Shown: piece after piece, positions 52,498-62,623 of the stretch
How the letters are laid out: the number at the start of each line of letters is the position of its first letter
Position numbering within the stretch: the stretch's first letter is position 1
DNA from: Peribacillus simplex
GTDB lineage: Bacteria; Bacillota; Bacilli; Bacillales; DSM-1321
Assembly: GCF_900156045.1 (NCBI RefSeq)
Contig: NZ_FTMX01000004.1
Coordinates: 186,001-250,000 of the forward strand
DNA length: 64,000 nucleotides
Reading direction: 5' to 3'
Translations under genes and position numbers: made by a program
Notes under the pieces: generated by a model
Told to the model about the DNA's origin: nothing
Seen by the model: the letters and a program-made list of their open reading frames with translations, nothing else
Databases searched by the model: none

Positions 52498-52936
52498 TTA
52501 GCTCATAAGATATTCATTAAGCTGATTCACATGAAAGAGATGTGGATAGTGGTAAGAGATCTATCGATGATTGAAAAACGTGTTTTGCATCTAGTTGTTA
52601 ACCCTGATGAAGGAATTTGAAAAGAAATAAACAGTATGGTTACATGTACTGGATCATTTTGCTCAAGCATCAGGCGGGAAATTTTTCCTTTGAAAGCGGT
52701 TTCTTCCTTTGGGGTTGTGAGTATTACTTAAATGGACGTATGGTGGGAGCTAAGGGATTAGAAAAACTTAAACACGATTCTGTTATTTGTGGGCTCAATC
52801 GCGTTAGCTATAGCAATCGATATAGCTGGAATCGGGACACTAATAACAGAAAATTCCGTCATTACAACTTTGGGCAGTTACCAATTTTCTTCCCTTTCTA
52901 CACAAAAAAAATTAAAGATAAAAAAGGAGAGTTATT

Positions 52937-53848
52937 ATGAGCGTTATTATGGATAAGTTACAGCAAAAAGAAAAGATGACTGATTTGATGGCAAGGTTTG
53001 TCTCCCTTGTCAGCTACAAACTTCCTGATGATGTGGAAAATAAACTGAAAGAACTAAGTGAAGAGGAAGATAATAAGCTTGCAAAAATCATATACAAAAC
53101 CATGTTTGATAATCAGAAGCTGGCTTATGAGTTAAAGAGACCTTCATGTCAGGATACGGGTGTTCTCCAGTTTTTTGTTAAGTGCGGACAGAACTTCCCC
53201 CTGATTGGACAGTTAGATAGTATTCTGAAGGATAGTGTGTATAAGTCAACTCAAGAAACTCCATTGAGACACAATTCTGTAGAAACATTTGATGAATACA
53301 ATACAGGAAAGAACATCGGTGACGGTTCACCAAGCATCTTCTGGGAAATTGCAGAAGACAGTGATAAAGTGGAAATCTATACTTATATGGCAGGAGGAGG
53401 TTGTACCCTTCCTGGAGTGGCGACGGTCCTAATGCCGGGTGAAGGCTATGAAGGTGTGGTAAAGTTTGTACTCGATCGGATGACTAGTTATGGAATTAAT
53501 GCCTGTCCTCCACTTCTTGTTGGTGTAGGCGTCGGTACTTCTGTAGAAACTGCAGCTATGAACTCTAAGAAAGCTCTTATGAGACCTGTTGGAAGTAGTA
53601 ATGAAAATGAAAATGCTGCTAAGATGGAAAAGCTTCTTGAAGATGGAATTAACGCTATTGGCCTTGGTCCTCAGGGACTTAAGGGATCTAAATCTGTCAT
53701 GGGTGTAAATGTTGTGAATACGGCAAGACATCCTTCTACTATAGGAGTTGCAGTTAATACAGGGTGCTGGTCCCATAGAAGAGGAAAGATCACCTTTGAC
53801 AGTAATTTGAACTATGAAATTAGTACTCACGAGGGGGTAACACTATGA
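52937..53848 (+). CDS. ttdA: L(+)-tartrate dehydratase subunit alpha
   Basis: 303 residues, the same length as E. coli TtdA and very similar along its whole length: [15 protein letters not shown] (first cluster Cys), [43 protein letters not shown] (second Cys) and [21 protein letters not shown]. The class I fumarase-type [4Fe-4S] enzyme dehydrates L-tartrate to oxaloacetate together with TtdB. AAGGAG lies upstream. It overlaps ttdB by ATGA. A close fumarate hydratase paralogue cannot be fully excluded. Confidence 0.88.
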   Translation: MSVIMDKLQQKEKMTDLMARFVSLVSYKLPDDVENKLKELSEEEDNKLAKIIYKTMFDNQKLAYELKRPSCQDTGVLQFFVKCGQNFPLIGQLDSILKDSVYKSTQETPLRHNSVETFDEYNTGKNIGDGSPSIFWEIAEDSDKVEIYTYMAGGGCTLPGVATVLMPGEGYEGVVKFVLDRMTSYGINACPPLLVGVGVGTSVETAAMNSKKALMRPVGSSNENENAAKMEKLLEDGINAIGLGPQGLKGSKSVMGVNVVNTARHPSTIGVAVNTGCWSHRRGKITFDSNLNYEISTHEGVTL

Positions 53849-54456
53849 GTAAAAAAGTATTAACCACACCTATAAAAGATGAGGATCTTAAGGACATAAG
53901 AATTGGAGACATTATCTACCTAACAGGTACACTGGTTACTTGCAGAGATGTTGCCCACAGGAGACTCATAGAAGAGAAGATCCCTTTACCTGTAGATCTT
54001 AAGGGCAAAGCTATATTTCACGCAGGTCCCATTGTTAGAGACCTTGGAAATGAAAATTACGAGATTGTTTCTATTGGTCCAACAACGAGTATGAGAATGG
54101 AAAAATTCGAGAAGGAATTTATCAAAGAAACAGGTGTCAAACTTATTGTTGGAAAAGGTGGAATGGGGAAGAACACTGAAGAAGGATGCAAGAATCATAA
54201 AGCACTGCATCTCGTCTATCCAGCCGGAAATGCTGTTTATGCGGCAACAAAGGTTGAACAAATTAGAGAAGTACACTGGAAAGACCTTGGAATGCCTGAG
54301 TCTCTTTGGGTATGTGAAGTGAATGAGTTCGGTCCTCTTATTGTTTCCATTGATACAGAAGGAAATAACATCTTTGAAGAAAATAAGGTGGAGTTCAATA
54401 AAAAGAAGGAAGAACAATATGAGTTAATCAGTAAGCAAGTAAGATTCATTAAGTAA
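53845..54456 (+). CDS. ttdB: L(+)-tartrate dehydratase subunit beta
   Basis: 203 residues, close to E. coli Ttd[39 protein letters not shown] at the start, then [18 protein letters not shown] and [13 protein letters not shown]. It forms the second half of the fumarase-like active site. It is translationally coupled to ttdA. The tail [12 protein letters not shown] is also TtdB-like. Confidence 0.9.
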   Translation: MSKKVLTTPIKDEDLKDIRIGDIIYLTGTLVTCRDVAHRRLIEEKIPLPVDLKGKAIFHAGPIVRDLGNENYEIVSIGPTTSMRMEKFEKEFIKETGVKLIVGKGGMGKNTEEGCKNHKALHLVYPAGNAVYAATKVEQIREVHWKDLGMPESLWVCEVNEFGPLIVSIDTEGNNIFEENKVEFNKKKEEQYELISKQVRFIK

Positions 54457-54476
54457 GTTATGGAGTTGGTGTGGTC

Positions 54477-55274
54477 ATGCAGGTACTACAAAAAACACAA
54501 ACGATAGTTCGCTATCAGCAACATAACGGAAAAATATATTACGGAATTGTTGAAGATGATGAAATTCTACAATTGTCTAGTGACTTTATTGAAGTTGTAA
54601 ACAATGAACTAAAATATGATGGATCAAGAGTTAAATATAGTGATGTGAAGATTTTGGAGCCAGTAGTACCCTCAAAAGTCGTTAATTTTGGATGGACATA
54701 TGTTGAACACGCAAAAGAGACTGGGGGGATGGCAAATCTGAAAGAACCGTTCCTGTTTTTAAAACCTACATCTTCGGTGATTCCAGATCAGGGGGAAATC
54801 ATTCTTCCCTCTAGTGAACTAACCAAGCAGGTGGAGATGGAGGGGGAAGTGGCACTCGTTATTGGTAAACGCGGCAAAAATATAAAAGAAGAAGAAGCAT
54901 TGGATTATGTTTTTGGCTGTACTATATTTAATGATGTGACTGCAAGAGATCTTACAAAAACTGATCCCCAGTTTACGCGCGGCAAAGGTTTTGATACCTT
55001 TGGCCCGTTGGGTCCGAGTATTGTAAAAGGTGTAGATCCTACTAATTTACGAATCGTTACAACTTTAAACGGCAAAGTCGTACAAGAGGGTAATACTAAT
55101 CAGATGTCCCTTTCAATTCCTTTCCTTATCAGTTGGATTTCACAGGTTATGACACTAGAACCAGGTGATGTTTTGGCTACTGGTTCGCCTTCTGGAAGTT
55201 GTCCAATGAAGTCGGGAGATATTGTAGTTGTTGAAGTAGAGCAGATTGGTAAGCTTTGTAACTTTGTAAAATAG
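54477..55274 (+). CDS. Fumarylacetoacetate hydrolase family protein
   Basis: 265 residues from ATG 54477; a GTG two codons earlier is also possible. Metal ligands of the FAH fold are in EMEGEVALVIG (Glu-x-Glu) and FNDVTARDL (Asp). KGFDTFGPLGPSI and TGSPSGSCPMKSGD are further family marks. FAHD1-type members decarboxylate or tautomerise oxaloacetate. This suits a role directly after TtdAB, turning oxaloacetate into pyruvate or its keto form, which is inferred from position. Confidence 0.88.
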   Translation: MQVLQKTQTIVRYQQHNGKIYYGIVEDDEILQLSSDFIEVVNNELKYDGSRVKYSDVKILEPVVPSKVVNFGWTYVEHAKETGGMANLKEPFLFLKPTSSVIPDQGEIILPSSELTKQVEMEGEVALVIGKRGKNIKEEEALDYVFGCTIFNDVTARDLTKTDPQFTRGKGFDTFGPLGPSIVKGVDPTNLRIVTTLNGKVVQEGNTNQMSLSIPFLISWISQVMTLEPGDVLATGSPSGSCPMKSGDIVVVEVEQIGKLCNFVK

Positions 55275-55378
55275 AAATATTATACTGAAAACTAATGGAT
55301 GTTAATTCAACACTTGGTTAGTTTATATTAATAAGCATCATATCATAACTGATTGATCAATATTAAACACGACTGTCT

Positions 55379-55432
55379 AATAAAGAAAGGCTGTAGTTGA
55401 TTTCTTTGAAATCTCTACAGCCTTTCTTTATT
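55379..55432. terminator. 18-bp perfect bidirectional terminator
   Basis: 55379-55396 pairs perfectly with 55415-55432 (AATAAAGAAAGGC.../...GCCTTTCTTTATT). It separates the convergent FAH and GntR genes. Confidence 0.9.
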
Positions 55433-55472
55433 AATAATAATAGATTCTTACATCATGGAAAAGTCTCCTTAT

Positions 55473-56261
55473 TTACCGTTTCTCTTCTGGTAACGGAGGC
55501 AAAGATCGAAGAGCCTCTAGAATTTCGTTGCGTGCTCTATAGCGATGAGACTGCAACATAGTTCGTACAGCTTCAGGCTCTCCTGCTCGCATGACTGCTA
55601 AAATCGCCTTATGTTCAATCACTGAACGTGTTGGCTTTGGTCGAAGCCCAATTGTGTATAAGCGTGCGCGATAGAGTTGGTCAGACTGACTGTCAACAAT
55701 CCCTCTAAGGCGTGGGTTTTCGGCTAAATCAACAATGTAATTATGAAATTGTTCATCAAGGTCTGTCCATGCAAGTAGATCGTTAAGTTCTAGTGCCTTT
55801 TCTTGTTCTTCAATCAAATGCTCAAGTTGGGTTAACTCTTCGTGAGTAGCACGACCGGTAGCGAGTCTGCCTGCAACACCATCCAGCGCTTCCACCACTT
55901 CATAAATCTGTTGAAGATCATCTGCTACAAGTGGCGCAACAATAAAACCACGTCGCGGTATGAGCCGTACCCATCCTTCCGTTTCCAAACGGACAAGTGA
56001 TTCACGTACAGGCGTCCTGCTCATGCCCAGGATTTCTGTCATCTCCCTCTCTAGCACAGTCTGTCCAGGCGGTAATTGAAGGTGGCGAATCGCATGGCGA
56101 ATAGCTAGATAAGCACGTTGTGGCAATCGTGACTCTCCATTTATATCTAATTTAGATAAAAATGAACGAACAACTAGAGAAATGTCAGACTGATCTAGTC
56201 TTTTAACATTAGAATCAGGTGTTTGAGGTGTTTTTTGATTATTCATTTCATTATCACTCAT
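55473..56261 (-). CDS. GntR family regulator, FCD (FadR-like) type
   Basis: 262 residues from Met at 56261, with other in-frame starts within 20 codons. The N-terminal winged helix reads YLAIRHAIRHLQLPPGQTVLEREMTEILGMSRTPVRESLVRLETEGWVRLIPRRG. The C-terminal FCD domain has DLDEQFHNYIVDLAENP and IEHKAILAVMRAGEPEAV with the His/Asp metal residues. Such repressors sense organic acids. The palindromes at 52321 and 52476 are likely targets. Confidence 0.9.
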   Translation of the reverse strand: MSDNEMNNQKTPQTPDSNVKRLDQSDISLVVRSFLSKLDINGESRLPQRAYLAIRHAIRHLQLPPGQTVLEREMTEILGMSRTPVRESLVRLETEGWVRLIPRRGFIVAPLVADDLQQIYEVVEALDGVAGRLATGRATHEELTQLEHLIEEQEKALELNDLLAWTDLDEQFHNYIVDLAENPRLRGIVDSQSDQLYRARLYTIGLRPKPTRSVIEHKAILAVMRAGEPEAVRTMLQSHRYRARNEILEALRSLPPLPEEKR

Positions 56262-56835
56262 CCCGACAAATATCAAATTTTATGTAACACTATAACCAAA
56301 TACTGTTGAGTAGGTATGATTAACAAGGTTATATTATGACTTTACAAGTAAAATCATAACAGAAAAACAATCACTCCCTCAATTGGTAAAATAGAAAAAA
56401 GATAATCTGGGTATAGGCCATAAGTGATAATGAAAGAAAATTCCACCTCAAATCAAAATATAACCCGTACAGGTACACATATAAATTGCTTTAGAACATA
56501 TCACCTTTATATATCAAACGTAATGTTTTGCTCGGTTGACGATTCACAGGTAGAAAGTGGTCAAACTTTATTTCACATCAAAATAACCACTGGATATGAT
56601 CCTGAAGAGTGGAATGAAAAATCCAGTTTAGCTACTGCTAAAATTGAGTATTCATTTCTTCTAATTATGCGTAAAATTTTAAGTTTTACGCATAATTGGA
56701 CATAGGAATGAATGTTTGGTTAAATGAGAAACCATTTGTACTTACATTCTTAAATGAAGATGAAAAGGGGAGTAACTGACTTTTACACATAGTTTGAAAT
56801 TTAACTAGTTAACATAATTGTAATTATCGACATTG
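56262..56835. other. Intergenic region after the GntR gene
   Basis: A 93-codon + frame at 56424-56705 has no ribosome site or recognised motif. It ends over a perfect 14-bp hairpin AATTATGCGTAAAA/TTTTACGCATAATT (56663-56676 with 56684-56697). It may be decayed. Confidence 0.35.
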
Positions 56836-56863
56836 AAAGGGATCTTCAAACGAAGATCCCTTT
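56836..56863. terminator. Terminator-like hairpin
   Basis: The perfect 12-bp stem AAAGGGATCTTC/GAAGATCCCTTT lies at 56836-56847 with 56852-56863. On the minus strand it would end the small gene at 56892. Confidence 0.75.
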
Positions 56864-56891
56864 ATGTTTCTTGTTAAATTAAACAATAGAA

Positions 56892-57053
56892 TTATTTTCT
56901 TTTGTTCTTTAAAAGTTTAAAAATTTGATAGAACAAAAAACCAATAAGATATAATCCAATTTCATATATATCGCTACAATATTGAACATCTTGTGGAGTA
57001 AAGATAAAACTTAGGCTTACATTCTTCTTGCGACCAGTTAGCAAGAAACTCAT
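56892..57053 (-). CDS. Small putative membrane protein (53 aa)
   Basis: ATG 57053 to TAA 56892. The peptide has one hydrophobic segment (YEIGLYLIGFLFYQIFKLL) and a basic tail (KNKRK). The ribosome site is weak (AGGA). A terminator follows. It is not recognised. Confidence 0.4.
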   Translation of the reverse strand: MSFLLTGRKKNVSLSFIFTPQDVQYCSDIYEIGLYLIGFLFYQIFKLLKNKRK

Positions 57054-57190
57054 GTCCTATGTTTTTTTGAAATCATCTTTGCACCAGAACCACAATTAAA
57101 ACCTCCACCGCGGTTTGGTGGGAGTTCAGGCATTCCGAACGTGTTTAGTTTGTTAAATGTTGTTAGATTATTTCAGAAAGTGATAAAAGT

Positions 57191-57232
57191 AAAAGCGGGA
57201 AACCCTGAATAATCAATGTTTTTCCCGCTTTT
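57191..57232. terminator. Bidirectional terminator
   Basis: The stem AAAAGCGGGAAA/TTTCCCGCTTTT (57191-57202 with 57221-57232) follows the small BH0509-like gene on the minus strand. Confidence 0.85.
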
Positions 57233-57250
57233 TATCATTTTATATTTGAT

Positions 57251-57397
57251 TTACATATAATCATAAACAGAGTCATCAAAATAGAGCCAGTGATAATATT
57301 CAATCTGTGAATCTGTCATCTTGGAAATCTCTTTCTCATTGAATTTTTGTTGCTCAATTAATTTCTGCAATTTGGAATTTCTTTCTACTTGGCTCAT
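57251..57397 (-). CDS. BH0509 family small protein
   Basis: 48 residues, ATG 57397 with a strong SD (AAGGAGG, seven bases). MSQVERNSKLQKLIEQQ...ISKMTDSQIEYYHWLY fits the BH0509 pattern (short helix, then a MTDxxIExxY motif). The function of the family is unknown. The terminator at 57191 closes the unit. Confidence 0.7.
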   Translation of the reverse strand: MSQVERNSKLQKLIEQQKFNEKEISKMTDSQIEYYHWLYFDDSVYDYM

Positions 57398-57649
57398 TTT
57401 AAATCCTCCTTATAGTATGAGAAGTAACGAAGTATTTAAATATTGAAAACGCTTTCTTTTTTCTTATTTTGATTATATATCTCAATGTGAGATTAAACAA
57501 ATATCATTTATAGATGATTTTTCAGGAAATAATATAGAAATGATATTTATCTATTTACTTTGAAGCAGTAAAAGAGGCAAGGTCGAATTGCCTAAGCCTG
57601 TGTTTTGTTAAGGATTATGGATTTGATTCAATAAGTTGGACACAAAAAA

Positions 57650-58096
57650 GTGGGGATTATGCTGCTTTTCGAGTTTGACCATCGAAAGCTTAAGGAGTCA
57701 GCGCAATTCATTCACACACTCTCTCAAGGTGAAAAAAGAAAAGTAATGATTGCAAGGACCCTCATGTCTTCACCGCAATTATTAATCTTAGATGAGCCCT
57801 GCAATGGACTGGATAGTTACTCTAAAGAAGAGCTGTTAGCATCTATTGAAGAGATGATTGCTGCACCGAACGGCCCAACCATTTTATATGTTACACATCA
57901 TATTGAAGAAATTGTACCATCTATAACCCATGCTATGTTAATCAATTCGGGGAACGTTATGGGTAAGGGAGAAAAAAGGGACGTTTTAACCGAATCATTA
58001 TTAGAAAAGACCTTTCGTGTCCCAGTCAAAGTAGAATGGGAGAATGAGCGTCCCTGGATCCGAATTAAATCCCTGTTATTAACTGAAAAAAAATAA
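57650..58096 (+). pseudogene. ABC transporter ATPase, C-terminal fragment
   Basis: A 148-codon frame contains the ABC signature LSQGEKRKVMIARTLMSSPQLLILDEP, the D-loop NGLD and the switch His (VTHHIEE). The Walker A half is absent, so it cannot bind ATP normally. It is a truncated remnant. Confidence 0.8.
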
Positions 58097-58686
58097 ACCT
58101 AGTATGTTGAAGAGTAAAGTAAAGCAGTCGTATTGGTAAAACTACAAGATGGATATAGATTGCTTTCCATTGCAGGGCCTAATTAAATAATTTAATTTAG
58201 TGAGTCATAATCATACTCGTTAGGACATCTTCATTTATCCCAATATGTAGAATGGTAGGTGTCACTATAAGAGAGTACTATACTTGGCATTGTTCCTTGT
58301 CCCTTTTAAAAAAAATGATTTTGAAAGTTCACTGGAAGAGGAGGCGAACCAGGCATGTCCAACTTGCCTGAGGATCAACGTCTTAAGAGGGTGTTTTTTT
58401 TATAAAAGACATTGATTTGGATAAAGGACCAGTTTGTCCGTACTTATATCAATGAGCGTTTTGTAGAACGGTTGAAAAAAGAAATGGAACTTGGTAAGTA
58501 AGTCATGGAAGGACATTCTTTACATTAACATCATGAATGATAAAAATATTTACAAGCACTAATCCAACAGATCCACATAATATCAGTAAATACTTCAGTT
58601 TTCCAATCTTATTTCATGGTTTCAATTATGGTACTTTACCTGACAACAAAGTTGTATCAAAAAACTATCTAGCCGAAAAATGCCAG
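58097..58686. other. Intergenic region with decayed sequence
   Basis: A short + frame ends RTYINERFVERLKKEMELGK-stop at about 58500 without a proper beginning. A CAGGCA/TGCCTG hairpin near 58350 precedes a T-run. No gene is called. Confidence 0.3.
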
Positions 58687-58719
58687 AAAGTCCTTGCAAA
58701 TAAGTATACAAGGACTTTT
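58687..58719. terminator. Terminator of the second CitMHS gene
   Basis: The stem AAAGTCCTTG/CAAGGACTTT (58687-58696 with 58709-58718) lies just past the CitMHS stop codon. Confidence 0.75.
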
Positions 58720-58724
58720 ATCAT

Positions 58725-60047
58725 TTACATAAAAGAAATAGCACCACTAATTATAGCTAATACTGTTAAGATTAACGATGTCAAGATGGCCCATTTGTAT
58801 GCGAATTTCTGATATTCTCCAAGGTCTTTATCAACCATACCAACTAATAGAATGGTTGATGCAACAAGCGGACTCATTAAATGAGCGGGTTGTCCCAATA
58901 TAGAAGCCCGAGCAATTTCTAACGGACTAATACTATAGGCTGAAGCTGCTTCTGCAAGAATAGGGAGAACTCCAAAATAATAGGCATCATTCGATAAAAC
59001 GAAAGTGAATGGCATACTTGTAATGCCAACAATAACAGGAAAAAACTGTCCTAATGAAGCAGGTATTATCGCAACCAGTCCATTAGCAATAGCATCAACC
59101 ATTTTTGTACCGGAAAAGATTCCTGCAAATACTCCTGCCGCAAAAACTAATAGGACAACAATTAATGCGTTTCCAGAGTGCGCTAAGATACGTCTTTTTT
59201 GCATTTCCAGATTGGGATAGTTAATCATTAAAGCAATAGCGAATCCGACCAAAAATAAAATGGGGGAAGGTACTAATCCCATAATAAGGAGAACCATAAT
59301 GCCTACCACAATTAATAAGTTAACCCACAAAAAATGAGGACGTTTAATGTCAATATGAGGATATGTTTCAGTGGCTTCATTTTCTACAGTAGCAGCTATT
59401 TCATTTTTAAACTCTTCTATGTGTATTACACCAAGTCGTTTACGTTCTTTTTTCCCTAAAATAAATGCGACGAAAATAACCCAAAGGGCACCACCAATCA
59501 TGGTAGGAATAAGTGGAACAAAAAATTCGGATGCATCAAGTCCCAATACTGCTATTGCTCGGGTAGCAGGTCCACCCCAGGGAGTCATGCCACTCATTAC
59601 ACTTAAAGCTAGCATGGCTACTGTGGCTAAAACTAATGGATTCATACCGATTCGTTTATAAAGTGGATACATAGCTGAGACAGTAATGATATACGTTGTT
59701 GTACCGTCTCCATCTAGGGCCACGAGTAAAGCAAGAATTGTGGTACCCATCGAAATTTTGACAGGATCCCCCTTGACAACTTCTAATAACTTTTTGATAA
59801 GTGGGTCAAATAAGCCCGTGTCTATCATAATACCAAAAAACAATATGGCGAATAATAATAGAGCTGCAGAAGGAGCGACTAGCTTAATGCCATCCATCAT
59901 CATAGTGCCAATTTTACTTCCAAAACCACCAACTCCTGCAAAAATGATCGGTACTAAAGTTAAAGCAACAATGGGTGATAAACGTTTGGACATAATTAAA
60001 TAGGTAAAAACGGTAACCATGGAGATGCCTAAAATTGTAAGAAACAT
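58725..60047 (-). CDS. CitMHS family citrate/tricarboxylate transporter (CitM-like)
   Basis: 440 residues from ATG 60047, eight to nine bases after GGGAGGGG; the longer TTG frame would lie within the SD. It is close to B. subtilis CitM: FAILFFGIMIDTGLFDPLIKKLLEVVKGDPVKISMG, LVALDGDGTTTYIITVSAMYPLYKRIGMNPL and TPWGGPATRAIAVL. CitM imports Mg-citrate with protons. Here it shares a locus with an AbrB-type protein, a LysR regulator and a TcuA-like dehydrogenase, so citrate-like tricarballylate is a plausible substrate. A cre lies before the SD. Confidence 0.9.
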   Translation of the reverse strand: MFLTILGISMVTVFTYLIMSKRLSPIVALTLVPIIFAGVGGFGSKIGTMMMDGIKLVAPSAALLLFAILFFGIMIDTGLFDPLIKKLLEVVKGDPVKISMGTTILALLVALDGDGTTTYIITVSAMYPLYKRIGMNPLVLATVAMLALSVMSGMTPWGGPATRAIAVLGLDASEFFVPLIPTMIGGALWVIFVAFILGKKERKRLGVIHIEEFKNEIAATVENEATETYPHIDIKRPHFLWVNLLIVVGIMVLLIMGLVPSPILFLVGFAIALMINYPNLEMQKRRILAHSGNALIVVLLVFAAGVFAGIFSGTKMVDAIANGLVAIIPASLGQFFPVIVGITSMPFTFVLSNDAYYFGVLPILAEAASAYSISPLEIARASILGQPAHLMSPLVASTILLVGMVDKDLGEYQKFAYKWAILTSLILTVLAIISGAISFM

Positions 60048-60069
60048 TATTAAATCCCCTCCCAAATTT

Positions 60070-60083
60070 TGAATGCGCTTTCA
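60070..60083 (-). promoter_or_regulatory. cre site before the CitM-like gene
   Basis: TGAATGCGCTTTCA (read on the + strand) is a near-palindromic CcpA operator with one mismatch to the consensus. It lies 23 bases before the start codon. B. subtilis citM is also under CcpA control. Confidence 0.6.
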
Positions 60084-60347
60084 AATGATCTCTGGATGAC
60101 TAAGAATTAGTTTTGTGACTCTTCAGAAAAATTAACTGGTAGATTAATAAGTTTTACACTATGCTTATGCGCTTTTCTTTATTAAAGGTAATACAGGGAG
60201 AACAATAAGTTAAATACATATTTTTTTTGTATTGGTATCAAAATAATTTATTCTTAAAAAAAGATTAGGGAGGATAGCAAAGAAAGCCAAGGGATAAGTG
60301 ATACAATAAAGAAATTTTTTAAAATTTGATGCTATTTTTAGTATTTA

Positions 60348-60392
60348 AAAAGAAGGTCATCATCTAAATATTGTGGATGATGACCTTCTTTT
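60348..60392. terminator. 17-bp perfect terminator after the AbrB-type gene
   Basis: 60348-60364 pairs with 60376-60392 (AAAAGAAGGTC.../...GACCTTCTTTT). It lies between two minus-strand genes, so the CitM gene likely has its own promoter. Confidence 0.87.
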
Positions 60393-60446
60393 CTTTATAA
60401 ATCAGACTTTTTCAGTGTTCTTGAGCAAAGCTCTCCCTTTTTTTAT

Positions 60447-61571
60447 TTAACATTTAGTTTTAACGTTACTGTTCTTGTCTTTTTTTCTTAAACTTAATTT
60501 TAATACCAATCTTAGTAATGGAGGCACTGCGGCATAAATAAAAGCCATCCGAAATAGTTGATAGCTGGAAACAGTAGATACATCAGCATTTACTTCTTGT
60601 GCAATGATTCCCATTTGATCCATTCCACCAGGGGCTAAACTTAAAAAACCCGTAATAGTTGATAAATCATAATACTGGGTCAGTAGAAAACTAAAAAACA
60701 TTGTTGCGCAAATCAAAATCAGTCCATTCATCAAAGCCAAAAATAAGGTTTTTCTTTTGTTGTCAAGTTGTTCCGGTTTTAATAGTAAACCGATATAACC
60801 GCCAACCATAAATTGAGATATATCAAGAAGTGAAGGAGGAAGTGGGGGTCCCTGCAAACCAAAAAGGCCAATTGCTGCAGCAACGATTACTGGTCCTAAA
60901 AAGTAAGGAGCTGGTAATCTGATTATTTTACCTATTCTTGCTGCGAGGAAACAAATAAGCGCGAACAGAAAGATAAGAGGAAATAAATCACTCCACTCTG
61001 GAATAACGTTATCCATTATTTTAGATGAGTCATTGGTACTTTTCGCTGCAAAAATAGGACTGAAAATTAAAAGGGGAACTAAGAAAACAACCATTATCAC
61101 TCTTGTAACATGGAAAAAGGTTACTGTCGTAATATCAATACCTTTCATTTCTTCTGCAAACACAACAATTTGTGACAAACCTCCAGGAATACTACTCGTT
61201 AAGGAGGTAGGATAGTCAACGCCGGAGTATTTTGACATAAAAAAAGCCGAACATACACACACAAGGACAATTAAGGTTGTAAGGATCAACATTGAGGGAA
61301 GGTGTCTAATCATGTCAGACAGTGAGCTCTTGGTAAAAGAGATGCCAATTGAATAACCTACAATAATCAATCCAGTATTTCTCATCGAAACGGGCCAAAT
61401 TAATTTAACGTTTTTGAAACGTGATGCAATTAATAGGGCTGCCATTGGACCTAGAAGCCAGGGGATTGGCAACTTGATAAGAGAGAAAAGGCCGCCTCCA
61501 ATAAAAGCAGTTAGAAGTGCAGCAGAAAATTGGATTGTCTTGCTTGCATTATTTAAATCCCACTTTTTCAT
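60447..61571 (-). CDS. AbrB-family integral membrane protein (PF05145 type)
   Basis: 374 residues with about ten membrane segments in two related halves. LIKLPIPWLLGPM and SSIPGGLSQIVVFAEEMKGIDITTVTFFHVTRV are mirrored by IRLPAPYFLGPV and LAPGGMDQMGIIAQEVNADVSTVSSYQLFRM. The family is often called AbrB or ammonia monooxygenase, but it is a membrane protein and not the DNA-binding AbrB. It often sits beside tricarboxylate transport genes. Its function is unproven. Confidence 0.85.
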   Translation of the reverse strand: MKKWDLNNASKTIQFSAALLTAFIGGGLFSLIKLPIPWLLGPMAALLIASRFKNVKLIWPVSMRNTGLIIVGYSIGISFTKSSLSDMIRHLPSMLILTTLIVLVCVCSAFFMSKYSGVDYPTSLTSSIPGGLSQIVVFAEEMKGIDITTVTFFHVTRVIMVVFLVPLLIFSPIFAAKSTNDSSKIMDNVIPEWSDLFPLIFLFALICFLAARIGKIIRLPAPYFLGPVIVAAAIGLFGLQGPPLPPSLLDISQFMVGGYIGLLLKPEQLDNKRKTLFLALMNGLILICATMFFSFLLTQYYDLSTITGFLSLAPGGMDQMGIIAQEVNADVSTVSSYQLFRMAFIYAAVPPLLRLVLKLSLRKKDKNSNVKTKC

Positions 61572-61603
61572 ATTAATTCTCTTCCTTTGTCCGATTTTTA
61601 TTT

Positions 61604-62464
61604 CTATTGTTTAGAAGCATTAAGAAAATCAATAAATGCTTTTACTTGTGCTAAATCCATAGTCACATCCCGATAAAAAACCCAAGTTTCTCTAAGCAAA
61701 TAGCTATTATCGCTTAATACAATGGGGAAAGTATACAGTGGTTCATCATTTTTAATACAGATTTCTGGTAAGATGGCATATCCTAAACCATTAAGAACCA
61801 GTTCTTTACATGTTTCAATCCGATCTACCTCCATTGAAATCTTAGGTGGTAACGCAAATGTTTCCTGCCACCAGTTTTCAATAGTATTCCTTAACGATTG
61901 GTCTGTCTGATAATTAACTCTAGGAAGAAAAGGAAGTTCTTTTAAATCAATTTTTTTACTGGAGGCAATACAAATCTTTTCTTCTTGAAATAACACTTTA
62001 TTTTCCTGCCATTTGTAAGGGCCTCTAACTATCCCGAGGTGTGCTTCTTCTTTTTGAAGCATTTGATGAATTTGAGAACTCCATCCAGTTTTCAAACTAA
62101 TTTCAACCTCTGGATACAGAGTTAGAAATTCTTTTAATAATACTGGTAGTTTATAACGGGCAAACAAGCCAGATACACCCAATCGCAAAGTTCCTTTCAC
62201 TTTTTTATCCAAATTTGAAATGTGTTCTTTTGCAGCTCCTAATTGCTTACGCATATTTTTCGAATATTGAACGAGGTATTCCCCTTCAACTGTAAACTCG
62301 ACACCTCTTTTGCCTCTAGAGATTAAATTTGTTTTGAACTCTTTTTCCAGCTGTTTTATACGATAGGATAAAGCTGGCTGAGAAATAAATAGTCGTTGTG
62401 CCGCCTTTGTTATATTTCTTTCTTCGTAAAGAGTAATTAAAATAAGCCAGTCTTTTTCATCCAT
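61604..62464 (-). CDS. LysR family transcriptional regulator
   Basis: 286 residues. The N-terminal HTH has NITKAAQRLFISQPALSYRIKQLEKEF, then SRGKRGVEFTVEGE, and the effector domain has LRLGVSGLFARYKLPVLL. It lies 32 bases upstream of the AbrB-type gene on the same strand and is divergent from the TcuA-like gene. In Salmonella, TcuR is the LysR regulator of tricarballylate genes, which is a fitting parallel. The dyads at 62483 and 62624 are likely sites. Confidence 0.9.
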   Translation of the reverse strand: MDEKDWLILITLYEERNITKAAQRLFISQPALSYRIKQLEKEFKTNLISRGKRGVEFTVEGEYLVQYSKNMRKQLGAAKEHISNLDKKVKGTLRLGVSGLFARYKLPVLLKEFLTLYPEVEISLKTGWSSQIHQMLQKEEAHLGIVRGPYKWQENKVLFQEEKICIASSKKIDLKELPFLPRVNYQTDQSLRNTIENWWQETFALPPKISMEVDRIETCKELVLNGLGYAILPEICIKNDEPLYTFPIVLSDNSYLLRETWVFYRDVTMDLAQVKAFIDFLNASKQ

Positions 62465-62482
62465 AAAATTTTTCTCCTTTAA

Positions 62483-62501
62483 CCATAAAAAATATTTATG
62501 G
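62483..62501. promoter_or_regulatory. LysR-type dyad 1
   Basis: CCATAAA-N5-TTTATGG is a perfect dyad that contains the T-N11-A LysR box. It is about 20 bases upstream of the LysR start codon, suiting autoregulation. Confidence 0.6.
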
Positions 62502-62623
62502 GTAATTATAAATAATAATAATTTATTTGATTTCTAAAAGTATAATACAACTAATCAATAAAAGAAATCTATCTTTTTATGTAAAGCAATAGACTCACTC
62601 TAGTTCGCGTTTCCTGCATTTTT

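Larger units (their letters stand above)
51905..52936. other. Divergent control region of the tartrate module
   Basis: About 1 kb between the CitMHS and ttdA starts. It holds the two palindromes and one -35 element listed separately. The segment 52560-52900 has open pieces on the + strand (for example VGSIALAIAIDIAGIGTLITENSVITTLG) that look like a decayed membrane protein, not recognised. Confidence 0.4.

Noticed and set aside
56424..56705. 93-codon + frame
   Set aside because: No ribosome site; it runs over a perfect hairpin and shows no recognised sequence.
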